From the NCBI GenBank assembly GCA_015163825.1, contig JAAOIL010000080.1, positions 1 through 22,880 of the forward strand: DNA of 22,880 nucleotides, given 5' to 3'. Position numbers and translations under genes: made by a program. Under the pieces are notes generated by a model that was given only the letters and a program-made list of their open reading frames with translations, was not told the DNA's origin and ran no database searches. This document shows positions 1 through 7,712 of this stretch, in pieces. Origin of the DNA: Alphaproteobacteria bacterium. GTDB taxonomy: Bacteria; Pseudomonadota; Alphaproteobacteria; RS24. Every line of letters starts with the position of its first letter. Position 1 is the stretch's first letter.

Positions 1-1449
1 AGCAAGCAAGATATTTTGGCATTTTATTTGAACCGCGTTTATTTTGGAGCGGGGGCGTATGGTGTGGCGGCGGCGGCGGAAACTTATTTTGGCAAGGCGG
101 TGCAAAATCTTGACCGCAGTGAGACATCTTTATTGGCGGGATTATTGAAAGCGCCGTCTCGCTATGCGCCGTCTCGCAATCCCGAAGGGGCAAAAAAACG
201 CCGCCGTGTTGTGTTAGCGGCGATGGTAGAGGTCGGCTCGCTTGACCCCAATGATGCGGCAGACCTCGCCACAGCACCGCTTTTGGTGCAGAGCGGTGGT
301 GATAAAGCGGGGGCGCGTTATGCGGTGGATTGGACGCTAGAACAATTGCCCGATTTTATTGGCAAGCCGCGTTCTGATATTGATGTCATCACAACATTTG
401 ACCCGCTTATGCAACGCGCTGCCGAACGCGCTTTGCAACAAGTGCTGACAGCGCGTGGTGAGCGTGGGCGGGTGACGCAAGCGGCGATGGTGGTGATGAC
501 CCCTGACGGGGCGATAAGGGCTATGGTCGGGGGCAAATCTTATGCCAAGAGCCAGTTTAATCGGGCGGTGTTGGCATTTCGCCAGCCGGGGTCTGCCTTT
601 AAGCCGTTTGTCTATATGGCAGCCTTAGAGGCGGGTTTACAAAAACACACGCCTTTTATTGATGAACCGATAAGCGTTAATGATTGGTCGCCGACCAATT
701 ATAATGATGGCTTTCGCGGGCTAACCAATCTGGAAGATTCGCTGGCATTGTCTATCAATACGGTCGCCGTGCAAGTGTCGGAACAAGTCGGGCGTGAAAA
801 TGTGCTAGAAGTGGCACGGCGGGTGGGGATTACCAGCTATCTAGCACCGCATCCGTCTATTGCTTTGGGTAGTTTTGAGGTCAATCTTTTAGAACTGACG
901 GCGGCTTACGCACATTTTGCCAATGGCGGCTATCAAGTCTTCCCCTATGTGATTGATGCGGCGATTACCTCTAGTGGTGATGTGCTCTATGAGCATATGC
1001 CGTCTGCGCCCCGCCGTTTATTTGCGCCAAGCGATATTCGCACGCTCAATGATATGTTGGTGACGAGTGTGCAACGCGGCACAGGCAAACGCGCTCGTAT
1101 TTCTAATGTGGTGGTGGCGGGTAAAACAGGCACATCACAAAATTGGCGTGATGCGTGGTTTGTTGGTTTCACAGGCGCTTTGGTGGCAGGGGTTTGGGTC
1201 GGCAATGATGACGGCACCCCTATGGAACGCGTCACGGGTAGTTCGCTACCGACTGAGATTTGGCATGCCTTTATGGCGCAACAAAAAACCCTCAATGGCA
1301 CAGCCCATTTACCTTATGGTAATCTTATTGTGCCACAAGAAGAGACACAAACTATCTCTAATTCAAAAAGCACTTCAAATTCAGATAACCGCCCTGCCAC
1401 AGATTCTGCAGAAGAGCCGAATCTGTTTGATAGATTATTTGGTGATTAA
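1..1449 (+). CDS. Penicillin-binding protein 1A-like (class A PBP), 5'-truncated by window edge
   Basis: Bifunctional peptidoglycan glycosyltransferase/transpeptidase, acting on the outer face of the inner membrane to polymerise and cross-link murein. The frame is open from base 1 (SKQDILAFYLNRVYFGAG...), so the true start lies upstream. The TTG at 16 is not a start, because the residues before it already match the family. The visible N-terminal part is the tail of the glycosyltransferase domain (YLNRVYFG, GAYGVAAAAETYFGK). The transpeptidase domain has all three catalytic motifs: SxxK as PGSAFKP (Ser codon 592-594), SxN as SIN (751-759), and KTG as GKTGTS (1123-1131). The C-terminus is a low-complexity Ser/Asn/Thr tail ending FDRLFGD. 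The last 15 bases overlap the convergent SCO1 gene. The subtype (PbpC versus PBP1a/b) is not settled; the QDILAFYLNRVYFG pattern favours the 1A group. Confidence 0.93.
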   Translation, partial: SKQDILAFYLNRVYFGAGAYGVAAAAETYFGKAVQNLDRSETSLLAGLLKAPSRYAPSRNPEGAKKRRRVVLAAMVEVGSLDPNDAADLATAPLLVQSGGDKAGARYAVDWTLEQLPDFIGKPRSDIDVITTFDPLMQRAAERALQQVLTARGERGRVTQAAMVVMTPDGAIRAMVGGKSYAKSQFNRAVLAFRQPGSAFKPFVYMAALEAGLQKHTPFIDEPISVNDWSPTNYNDGFRGLTNLEDSLALSINTVAVQVSEQVGRENVLEVARRVGITSYLAPHPSIALGSFEVNLLELTAAYAHFANGGYQVFPYVIDAAITSSGDVLYEHMPSAPRRLFAPSDIRTLNDMLVTSVQRGTGKRARISNVVVAGKTGTSQNWRDAWFVGFTGALVAGVWVGNDDGTPMERVTGSSLPTEIWHAFMAQQKTLNGTAHLPYGNLIVPQEETQTISNSKSTSNSDNRPATDSAEEPNLFDRLFGD

Positions 1450-2094
1450 TTTCTTAAGAGCCGTAGCAATATCAGTGCTGGTTTGGGTATCGGTGAAATG
1501 TGTCAAAAAGCGATTTTGCTTGTCCATAAAATAAATAATAGAACTATGGTCAATCGTATAGCCATCTGTTGTGGTGTCATCGGCGACTTTTGCCGCATAG
1601 ATGCGATATTGGCGTTTGACGTTTTCAATCTGGGCGGTGCTACCTGTTAACCCTTCTAGGCGGGGGTGGAAGTGGCGCACATAATCGCGCAAAGTGGCGG
1701 GGGTGTCGCGTTCGGGATCGACAGAAATAAAGAGGGGTTGGATAGATGCCGATTCTGTTGGTTCTAATTGCTCTAGGGCATCGCTCAAACGTGCCAATGC
1801 CGTTGGGCAAACATCGGGGCAATAAGTGAAACCAAAATAGATGAGGAGATATTGTCCCCGATAATGGTGGTCGCTAATGGCTTGGGCATTTGTATTGAGA
1901 AGCGTAAAGGCACCCCCTATTTTAGAGGTTATGTCGCCCCGCCCTATGTTGGCGGCACTATCTAGGGTATTGGCGTGTGTGGCTTTGCCCGCTATTTTAT
2001 CGCTCTCGCTGACCAGCATAACAATCAATATCAACGCCCCTACCCCTGATAAGAGAAGGCTGGCAATAACAGGTTTTGATAATGGTGGGCGCAT
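1435..2094 (-). CDS. senC: SCO1/SenC/PrrC family copper chaperone-like thioredoxin-fold protein
   Basis: Membrane-anchored periplasmic protein of the SCO1/SenC family. Family members deliver copper to the CuA or CuB site of haem-copper oxidases or act as thiol-disulfide reductases. The 219-residue product has one N-terminal membrane segment (about residues 9-28). The copper ligands of the family are present: CPDVC (Cys92, Cys96) and a downstream His in DGYTIDHSS (about His183). The thioredoxin-fold stretch LFISVDPERDTP is also typical. The gene is divergent from the ankyrin/actS/actR genes and tail-to-tail with the PBP gene, overlapping it by 15 bases. In Rhodobacter, senC/prrC neighbours regB and regA, so the position next to ActS/ActR supports a role in oxidase assembly or redox signalling. 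The symbol is given on family plus context. Confidence 0.93.
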   Translation of the reverse strand: MRPPLSKPVIASLLLSGVGALILIVMLVSESDKIAGKATHANTLDSAANIGRGDITSKIGGAFTLLNTNAQAISDHHYRGQYLLIYFGFTYCPDVCPTALARLSDALEQLEPTESASIQPLFISVDPERDTPATLRDYVRHFHPRLEGLTGSTAQIENVKRQYRIYAAKVADDTTTDGYTIDHSSIIYFMDKQNRFLTHFTDTQTSTDIATALKKLITK

Positions 2095-2133
2095 GGCTTA
2101 TGCTTTTACGGATATATATCATTTTAGCAAGCC

Positions 2134-2185
2134 TTTAATATAGAGTTTTAATATGGAGTTTTAATATAGCGGTTTAATGAAAAGT
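2134..2185. repeat. 13-bp tandem repeat, four units, in divergent senC/ankyrin promoter region
   Basis: Units of 13 bp begin at 2134, 2147, 2160 and 2173, each starting TTTAAT: TTTAATATAGAGT, TTTAATATGGAGT, TTTAATATAGCGG, TTTAATGAAAAGT. The first three are nearly identical and the fourth is diverged. The array fills the middle of the 121-bp gap between the divergent starts at 2094 and 2216. It could carry promoter or operator sites, or be a slippage product. I could not pick reliable -35/-10 pairs within it. Confidence 0.85.
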
Positions 2186-2215
2186 TTTATGCCATAAAAT
2201 ATGTTATAAAGCGTT

Positions 2216-2878
2216 ATGCGTATTTTTCACTCATCTTTATTGCGTCTGCCGACAGCGGGTTTATTGCGTCTGCCGACAGCGGGTTTATTGCGTCTGCCGA
2301 CATCTGGCTTATTGTGTCTGCTGATAGGTGGTCTCATTAGTGTGGCATTGTTCTATGCGGTCTATGCTCAGGCACGACCTCTGCCGCCTGTGGTGGCGGA
2401 TACGATGTTGATAGAGGCGGCACGGGCGGGTGATATTGTCACAATCAATAATGCCCTAGCGCAAGGGCATACGCTTAATCGGCGTGGTCTGGCGGGGCGC
2501 ACGGCATTGCAGATTGCCAGTGCTTGGGGGCAGGTGGCGGCGACAGAGCATTTGATAAAAAAAGGTGCCGATGTCAATATCCGTGCTCGTGATGGCGCGA
2601 CGGCTTTATATCTTGCCATTATTTTTGATAACCCGACAATTGCCGCCGCTTTGCTGGCGGCGGGGGCGAACCCCAATCAAATTGGGCAAGATAATGAAGT
2701 GCCATTGATTATTGCCACCCGCAAAGGATTGCTGGCGCATGTGCAATTATTATTAGCGGCAGGGGCGAATATTGAGGCGGGGGATTATACTGGACGCACC
2801 GCTTATGATTGGGCGCGTGATAATCGCCATCGTGCCATAATGACTTTACTGGAACAAGCCGAACACAAAAATGATTAA
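2216..2878 (+). CDS. Secreted or membrane-anchored ankyrin-repeat protein
   Basis: Product of 220 residues. Residues 8-39 are a tandem octapeptide repeat (LLRLPTAG, LLRLPTAG, LLRLPTSG, LLCLLIGG). This runs into a hydrophobic stretch (about 33-50) ending in YAQA-RP, which looks like a signal peptidase I site, so export to the periplasm or anchoring is likely. From about residue 60 there are four to five ankyrin repeats, recognisable by GRTALQIASAWG, LIKKGADVNIRARDGATALYLAI, LLAAGANPN and LLLAAGANIEAGDYTGRTAYDWA. Ankyrin repeats bind proteins; the partner is unknown. The start is the only ATG in frame that precedes the repeats, and no strong ribosome-binding site is visible. The stop overlaps the actS start by 8 bases, implying translational coupling with the sensor kinase. 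No enzymatic motif is visible. Confidence 0.9.
   Translation: MRIFHSSLLRLPTAGLLRLPTAGLLRLPTSGLLCLLIGGLISVALFYAVYAQARPLPPVVADTMLIEAARAGDIVTINNALAQGHTLNRRGLAGRTALQIASAWGQVAATEHLIKKGADVNIRARDGATALYLAIIFDNPTIAAALLAAGANPNQIGQDNEVPLIIATRKGLLAHVQLLLAAGANIEAGDYTGRTAYDWARDNRHRAIMTLLEQAEHKND
2237..2332 (+). repeat. 24-bp tandem repeat inside the signal peptide of the ankyrin gene
   Basis: Units of 24 bp begin at 2237, 2261, 2285 and 2309. The first two are identical, the third differs only at its end, and the fourth is degenerate. Each encodes the octapeptide LLRLPTAG or a variant, extending the n-region of the signal peptide. Two perfect copies indicate a recent duplication. Confidence 0.95.
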
Positions 2879-4304
2879 ACGTTCCTTTACTGAAAAAAAT
2901 ACTGAAAAAGATGATGTGGGCTCTATCTTTAGTCCTAATTTGGGTTTGGGTTTTGAATCTGGTTCTGGGGTGCGCTTGCGTGATCATATTGGCTTGCGGT
3001 GGCTGGCTGTTGTCGGGCAAACGAGTGCCGTTGGCATTGCCTATTTTGTTTGGGCGGTGCCGCTATGGCTCTTGCCGCTATGTGCTGTCATTGCCTTATC
3101 GGTCGCCTTGAATCTGTGGTTGGTGATGCGCTATCCCCCCGGGCATTTATTATCACGGCGTCAAGCGGCGCATTATTTGATTTATGACCTCGCCCAATTG
3201 AGTGTGCTGTTATGGCTAACAGGGGGGCTTGCCAATCCCTTTGCGGTTTTATTGCTTGCCCCTGTCACGGTGACTGCCAGCCTTGCCGATTTACGTTTCG
3301 CTTTTGTGGCAGTGGTGTTGGCGGTCATTGCCGTCATCGTTTTGTTTTTAGGGGCACCCTTTTTAGATTTTGCCGCCTATGTTTCGCCTTCTTTTGTCGG
3401 GGTGGCAGAAGCGGCAGGGCTAGCCTTAGCACTGGTTTTTATCCCCGTTTATATTTGGTGGGTCAGCCGTGCGGGGCGGCGCTTATTAAATGCCAATGCC
3501 ACAATGGGTAGCCTCTTGGCGCGCGCCCAACATCTATCTGCCCTTGATGGCTTGGCAGCAGCTGCCGCTCATCAACTCGGCACACCATTGGGCACGATAT
3601 TTCTTATCAGTGGTGAATTATCAAAATCGTCTTCTGATGTTCCCCCTGAAACGCCCCCTGAAACATGGCGGGAAGATATGCAGCTGATACGTATAGAAGC
3701 TGAAAAATGTCGTGCCATATTATCTAATCTCACGCGCCCGAATGAGTCTCACCTTATGAGTGATGATGTGTTGGGCTATGATATGATTACCACCGCCCCT
3801 TTAAGTGATGTTATCACGGCGATGATTGCGGCACGGCAAACCAACCTACCTGCCTCTAAAAATCCGCCTAAACAAATTCATTTTTCGGGCGCCACCCCCG
3901 TTTCTAAAGATTCTAGCGAGCCTCATATTCGCCACCACCCCGAACTGACTTATGGCATAGGCAATGTGTTAGATAATGCTCTGGCATTTGCGGCAGAAAA
4001 CATTTGGATAAAGGCGGGTTATGACGACACTTATATTACCATAGAGATTAGCGATGATGGCAAAGGGTTTGCGCCTGATGTCTTGGCACGATTGGGGTCG
4101 CCTTATAATAGAAATCGCTCCTCTCATGATAGAGCCCCTGATGATAAAGGCGGCTTGGGGCTGGGGTTTTTTATAGCCCAGAGCCTATTGGCACGACTTT
4201 CGGGTCAGGTGGTGGCGTATAATAATCCCATAAAAGGCGCGTGTGTTTCTATGAAAGTGCCCCGCGCTGCCGTGTCGGCAGTATCGGATATTTTGGGTGA
4301 TTGA
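2871..4304 (+). CDS. actS: ActS/RegB/PrrB-family redox-sensing histidine kinase
   Basis: Global redox-responsive sensor kinase; in this family the quinone pool and a redox Cys control autophosphorylation and transfer to ActR/RegA. Product of 477 residues. After a hydrophilic start comes a membrane domain (about 42-198, roughly six helices) holding the family signature GGLANPFAVLLLAPVTV (about 118-134), the proposed quinone-sensing loop. The H-box is AAAAHQLGTPLG with His about 234. The family's redox Cys is in EAEKCRAIL (about Cys280). The N-box GIGNVLDNALAFA and G-boxes DDGKGFAPDV and GGLGLGFF are intact. Between H-box and Cys is a duplicated PPET (DNA 3642-3665). ATG 2871 overlaps the ankyrin stop; actR follows after 30 bases. 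Confidence 0.95.
   Translation: MIKRSFTEKNTEKDDVGSIFSPNLGLGFESGSGVRLRDHIGLRWLAVVGQTSAVGIAYFVWAVPLWLLPLCAVIALSVALNLWLVMRYPPGHLLSRRQAAHYLIYDLAQLSVLLWLTGGLANPFAVLLLAPVTVTASLADLRFAFVAVVLAVIAVIVLFLGAPFLDFAAYVSPSFVGVAEAAGLALALVFIPVYIWWVSRAGRRLLNANATMGSLLARAQHLSALDGLAAAAAHQLGTPLGTIFLISGELSKSSSDVPPETPPETWREDMQLIRIEAEKCRAILSNLTRPNESHLMSDDVLGYDMITTAPLSDVITAMIAARQTNLPASKNPPKQIHFSGATPVSKDSSEPHIRHHPELTYGIGNVLDNALAFAAENIWIKAGYDDTYITIEISDDGKGFAPDVLARLGSPYNRNRSSHDRAPDDKGGLGLGFFIAQSLLARLSGQVVAYNNPIKGACVSMKVPRAAVSAVSDILGD
3642..3665 (+). repeat. 12-bp in-frame duplication in actS (PPETPPET)
   Basis: Two 12-bp units, CCCCCTGAAACG (3642-3653) and CCCCCTGAAACA (3654-3665), encode PPET twice between the phosphoacceptor His and the redox Cys of the kinase. 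Confidence 0.9.
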
Positions 4305-4334
4305 AATATATGAGTTTGCTGTTATAAGAGCCCG

Positions 4335-4859
4335 ATGAGCCGAAATTTATTGATTGTTGATGATGATGCCATTTGGCTACAACGTGTCGCACGGGCTATG
4401 GAGGGTCTGGGCTATGTGGTGCATTGTGCCGATAGTCTCGCCCAAGCACGCGCATGCGGGCGCGACATTAAACCCGATTATGCGGTGATTGATATGCGCC
4501 TTGGTGATGGCAATGGGCTAGACCTTGTCGCTGAATTTCGTGATTTGAATAAAGATATGCGCATTGTTATGCTGACGGGCTATGGCAATATCACCACGGC
4601 TGTTGCCGCCGTCAAACGAGGGGCAGTGGATTATCTGGCAAAACCCGCCGATGCCGATGAGATTAATGATGCCTTATGCGCCGCCCCTGACGGCTGTGCC
4701 GCCCCGCCTGAAAATCCAATGTCGGCAGATAGAGTGCGCTGGGAGCATATCCAACGCGTCTTTGAGTTGTGCGAGCGCAATGTATCGGAGACGGCAAGGC
4801 GGCTGAGTATGCATCGGCGCACCCTGCAACGCATTCTCGCCAAACGCGCTCCTAAATAA
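4335..4859 (+). CDS. actR: ActR/RegA/PrrA-family response regulator
   Basis: DNA-binding partner of ActS. In Alphaproteobacteria this family controls respiration, carbon and nitrogen fixation and related redox genes. Product of 174 residues. The receiver domain has acidic residues VDDD (8-11), phosphoacceptor Asp53 in VIDMRLGDG, Thr81 in MLTGYGN, and Lys103 in YLAKPAD. The C-terminal Fis-type helix-turn-helix (about 130-171) has the strongly conserved family sequences ADRVRWEHIQRV, NVSETARRLSMHRRTLQRIL. A short Ala/Pro-rich linker (about 112-128) joins the domains. The gene is 30 bases after actS and surely co-transcribed with it. Length and motifs are standard and nothing appears missing. 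Confidence 0.97.
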   Translation: MSRNLLIVDDDAIWLQRVARAMEGLGYVVHCADSLAQARACGRDIKPDYAVIDMRLGDGNGLDLVAEFRDLNKDMRIVMLTGYGNITTAVAAVKRGAVDYLAKPADADEINDALCAAPDGCAAPPENPMSADRVRWEHIQRVFELCERNVSETARRLSMHRRTLQRILAKRAPK

Positions 4860-4995
4860 TACGCCAAAATAAAATCTCGTAAAATAAAAAATGAGGGCGG
4901 ATAACCCTTAAAAAACTTCCCAAACGCCAAGAAATCTATTGCCATTGCCCGCTTTTATTGCAACACTAGCGCCTCAACCTATCAGACGATTTATC

Positions 4996-5003
4996 AGGGA
5001 GGA
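4996..5003 (+). promoter_or_regulatory. Ribosome-binding site that sets the RND exporter start
   Basis: AGGGAGGA lies 4 bases before ATG 5008. The frame stays open upstream to a TTG at 4939, but this strong site argues that translation starts at 5008. Confidence 0.8.
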
Positions 5004-5007
5004 TAAG

Positions 5008-7620
5008 ATGGTCAATCTATTGGAAAATATCATATTTCGGTTTCGCATTGTCATTCTGGCAGTCTTTGCCGCTTTCACGCTCTATAGCGGTTATTATGCG
5101 ACCCAATTGCATATGGATGCCGGCTTTGAAAAGCAACTACCCGCCGATCACGAATATATTGAAACCTTCCAAGAATATCGCAAAGTCTTATTCGGCTCTA
5201 ATCGTATCATTATCGTTCTCAAGCAACGCGAAGGCACGATATGGAATAAAGACTTTTTCAAAACCTATAAAGAACTAACCGATTCGCTGTTTTATCTGCC
5301 CGGTGTGGCGCGTCATACGCTGACATCTTTATGGACACCAAACTCCCGCTATTTTGAAATCACCGAAGATGGCTTTGTCGCTGATGATGTTATCCCTGGG
5401 ACAATCACCATTGATAATATAGATTCGCAATGTGTGTCGCGCTTGAAAACTGCTAGTCTCTCAACCAATTGCCAACCAGCACTCGCTATTATTGAAAATA
5501 ATGTCGTGCGTGGTGGTTTTGTCGGTCGCCTGGTCGCTAATGATTTCTCTGCCGCTATGGTGCGGGCTGAACTGCTAGACTTTGATGTCAAAACCGGACA
5601 ACGCCTTGATTATTTTGATCTCGCCGATAAATTAGAAAGCCAAGTCCGTGATAAATACGAAAATGATAAATATGAAATTCAAATCATCGGCTTTGCTAAA
5701 CTCATCGGGGATATTGCCGATGGCGCGGGTTCGGTGGTGAAATTCTTTATCCTTGCTTTCTTACTGACGATATTATCGGTCTATATATATGCGCGCTCGG
5801 CAGTGCTGACCTTCTTGCCGCTTTTTTGTTCGCTGACCTCGCTGATATGGCAGTTCGGCATATTGAATATATTGGGCTTGGGACTAGATCCTTTGGCAAT
5901 CCTTGTGCCATTCTTGGTGTTCGCTATCGGGGTGAGCCATGGCGTGCAACAAATCAACCTGATTACCGCTGAAATATCCAACGGCAAATCCAGTGCTGAA
6001 GCGGCACGCGCTAGTTTTCGGGGGCTTCTCATACCGGGCTCTATGGCATTGGTCACAGACCTTGTGGGTTTTGCGACTTTATATTTAATCCCGATTCAAA
6101 TGATTCAAGAACTGGCGATTACCGCCTCTATCGGGGTGGCGTTAAAAATCTTGACCAATCTTATCATGTTGCCTGTGCTGGCGAGCTATTTCAAAATAGA
6201 AAAAGGCTTTGTGGAGCGCATCAATAAAGCCCGTGCCGTGCGGTTGCGCTTAATGGGCAAACTCGGTCAAGTTGCTAATCCGAAATCATCTGTGGTGATT
6301 TTAATTTTGGCGGCAATGCTATTTGTCACCGCCATTGTGCAAAGCCAAGACCGCCATGTTGGCGCTTTGCATGCGGGCTCGCCCGAACTACATAATGATG
6401 CCCGTTATAATGTTGATAGCCGTGCCATTGCTAATAAATTCGCGCTTGGCTTAAACTTATTGACCGTCGTCGTGGAAACGCCGCGCGAGGCTTGTATCAA
6501 TTATTCCTATATGAAATATCTTGATGAGTTTAGCTGGCACCTAACCAATGTGGACGGTGTGTCGCTGGTCTTGTCTTTGCCAACCGTGACGCGTCAATCT
6601 AGTTCGGGCTTTAATGAGGGCAACTTAAAATGGCAAGCCTTGCCGCGTAATAAATACGCACTTGTGCAAGCGCAATCCCCCATTGGCACCTCAACAGGGC
6701 TGCTCAATGAGGAATGCACATTGTTGACCCAGCTCATATTCCTTGATGATGCCAAAGCGACAACCATCAAACGTGCCGTGGATGCCGTTAAAACATTCCG
6801 CACCGAACAACCGGCACCTGTGGCGAATCTAGAAATCTTGACCGAGCCACCGACCACCGAAAGCGATCTAGAAAATAAAGGGCTCGCCTTTGGTATTAGA
6901 ACCGATATCGTTGATGATGGTGTGTCATCGCTTATGGCAATCACTTATAATGTCAATAAAACCACGCCTGAAGAACTATTAAACGATGTCAAAGGCAGAG
7001 GGCTTAATGTTGTAAAAAGCAATGTTATCGGGGTTAATATCAGGCTGGCATCGGGCAATATGGGGGTGCAAGCCGCCGTCAATGAAGAGATTGAAAGCTC
7101 GGAACTGCCTATGCTCATCTATGTTTATCTAACGATTATCGCTTTGGTGATTATCACCTATCGGGATTGGCGGGCAACAATCGCTTGTTGTGTGCCCCTA
7201 ACACTCGCCACCTTTATGGGCTATTGGTTTATGGAAGTGCTGGAGATTGGACTGACCATTGCCACGCTACCTGTTATGGTGCTCGCTGTTGGCTTGGGTG
7301 TGGATTACGCTTTTTATATTTATAATCGTATCCAATTCCATCTATCAGAAGGACTGGATGTCACCGCCAGTTTCAAAGAGACCCTCAATGAAACAGGTAT
7401 GGCTGTGGTCTTCACCGCCTTGACCCTCGCGGTTGGTGTATCAACTTGGGCTTTCTCTGCTCTCAAATTCCAAGCCGATATGGGGCTGTTGCTGACATTT
7501 ATGTTCATGATAAATATGATTATGGCAGTCACAGTGCTACCAGCATTGGCGGTGGTGCTAGAAATGGTGGTGCCACGCAAATCTCCACCAAAACCGCCTT
7601 CTGGTGCTTTAGCGCATTAA
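5008..7620 (+). CDS. RND-superfamily (MMPL/COG1033-type) membrane exporter
   Basis: Large inner-membrane transporter of 870 residues, presumably proton-driven; the substrate is unknown. It has the internal duplication of RND proteins. One N-terminal helix (about 10-30) is followed by a large periplasmic domain (about 35-235) and a first helix block (about 243-415). A helix near 430 and a second periplasmic domain follow, then a second block (about 700-850). Recognisable pieces are PADHEYIETFQEYRKVLFG, FLVFAIGVSHGVQQIN (helix-block signature) and its counterpart VLAVGLGVDYAFYIYNR. No separate membrane-fusion or outer-membrane partner gene is nearby, and the gene stands alone on its strand after actR with a 148-bp gap. 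The last codons (ctggtgctttagcgc...) are part of a 21-bp repeat found again downstream. Not assignable to HpnN or another named exporter. Confidence 0.9.
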   Translation: MVNLLENIIFRFRIVILAVFAAFTLYSGYYATQLHMDAGFEKQLPADHEYIETFQEYRKVLFGSNRIIIVLKQREGTIWNKDFFKTYKELTDSLFYLPGVARHTLTSLWTPNSRYFEITEDGFVADDVIPGTITIDNIDSQCVSRLKTASLSTNCQPALAIIENNVVRGGFVGRLVANDFSAAMVRAELLDFDVKTGQRLDYFDLADKLESQVRDKYENDKYEIQIIGFAKLIGDIADGAGSVVKFFILAFLLTILSVYIYARSAVLTFLPLFCSLTSLIWQFGILNILGLGLDPLAILVPFLVFAIGVSHGVQQINLITAEISNGKSSAEAARASFRGLLIPGSMALVTDLVGFATLYLIPIQMIQELAITASIGVALKILTNLIMLPVLASYFKIEKGFVERINKARAVRLRLMGKLGQVANPKSSVVILILAAMLFVTAIVQSQDRHVGALHAGSPELHNDARYNVDSRAIANKFALGLNLLTVVVETPREACINYSYMKYLDEFSWHLTNVDGVSLVLSLPTVTRQSSSGFNEGNLKWQALPRNKYALVQAQSPIGTSTGLLNEECTLLTQLIFLDDAKATTIKRAVDAVKTFRTEQPAPVANLEILTEPPTTESDLENKGLAFGIRTDIVDDGVSSLMAITYNVNKTTPEELLNDVKGRGLNVVKSNVIGVNIRLASGNMGVQAAVNEEIESSELPMLIYVYLTIIALVIITYRDWRATIACCVPLTLATFMGYWFMEVLEIGLTIATLPVMVLAVGLGVDYAFYIYNRIQFHLSEGLDVTASFKETLNETGMAVVFTALTLAVGVSTWAFSALKFQADMGLLLTFMFMINMIMAVTVLPALAVVLEMVVPRKSPPKPPSGALAH

Positions 7621-7690
7621 GGCTAACGCCTTGCGCAAAAGCTCAAAGAACGTGCTTCGCACTAAGGGGCTGGTGCTTTAGCGCATTAAG
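7601..7690. repeat. 21-bp direct repeat with internal hairpins after the RND gene
   Basis: The same 21 bases (begin CTGGTGCTTTAGCGC, end ATTAAG) occur at 7601-7621, covering the last codons and stop of the RND gene, and at 7670-7690. Between them are three possible hairpins. One is AAGGC/GCCTT (7619-7623, 7628-7632), extended by GCGC/GCGC. The second is GTGC-TTC-GCAC (7652-7662). The third has long imperfect arms, GCGCAAAAGCTC (7633-7644) and GTGCTTTAGCGC (7673-7684), with 10 of 12 matching. It lies between convergent genes, so it may act as a terminator, though no T-tract follows. Confidence 0.8.
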
Positions 7691-7712
7691 TAGGGGCTAA
7701 TGCAAGAGAGCC

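Noticed and set aside
4894..4916. Small dyad AGGG/CCCT after actR as a terminator
   Set aside because: Only a 4-bp stem, and on the plus strand it is followed by A, not T, residues.
4939..5007. Upstream TTG extension of the RND exporter (23 extra residues)
   Set aside because: A strong ribosome-binding site (4996-5003) directly precedes ATG 5008, and the extension is not hydrophobic or family-like.
5008..7620. Identification of the exporter as hopanoid transporter HpnN
   Set aside because: Length fits, but there are no hopanoid biosynthesis genes nearby and no HpnN-specific motif was recognised.
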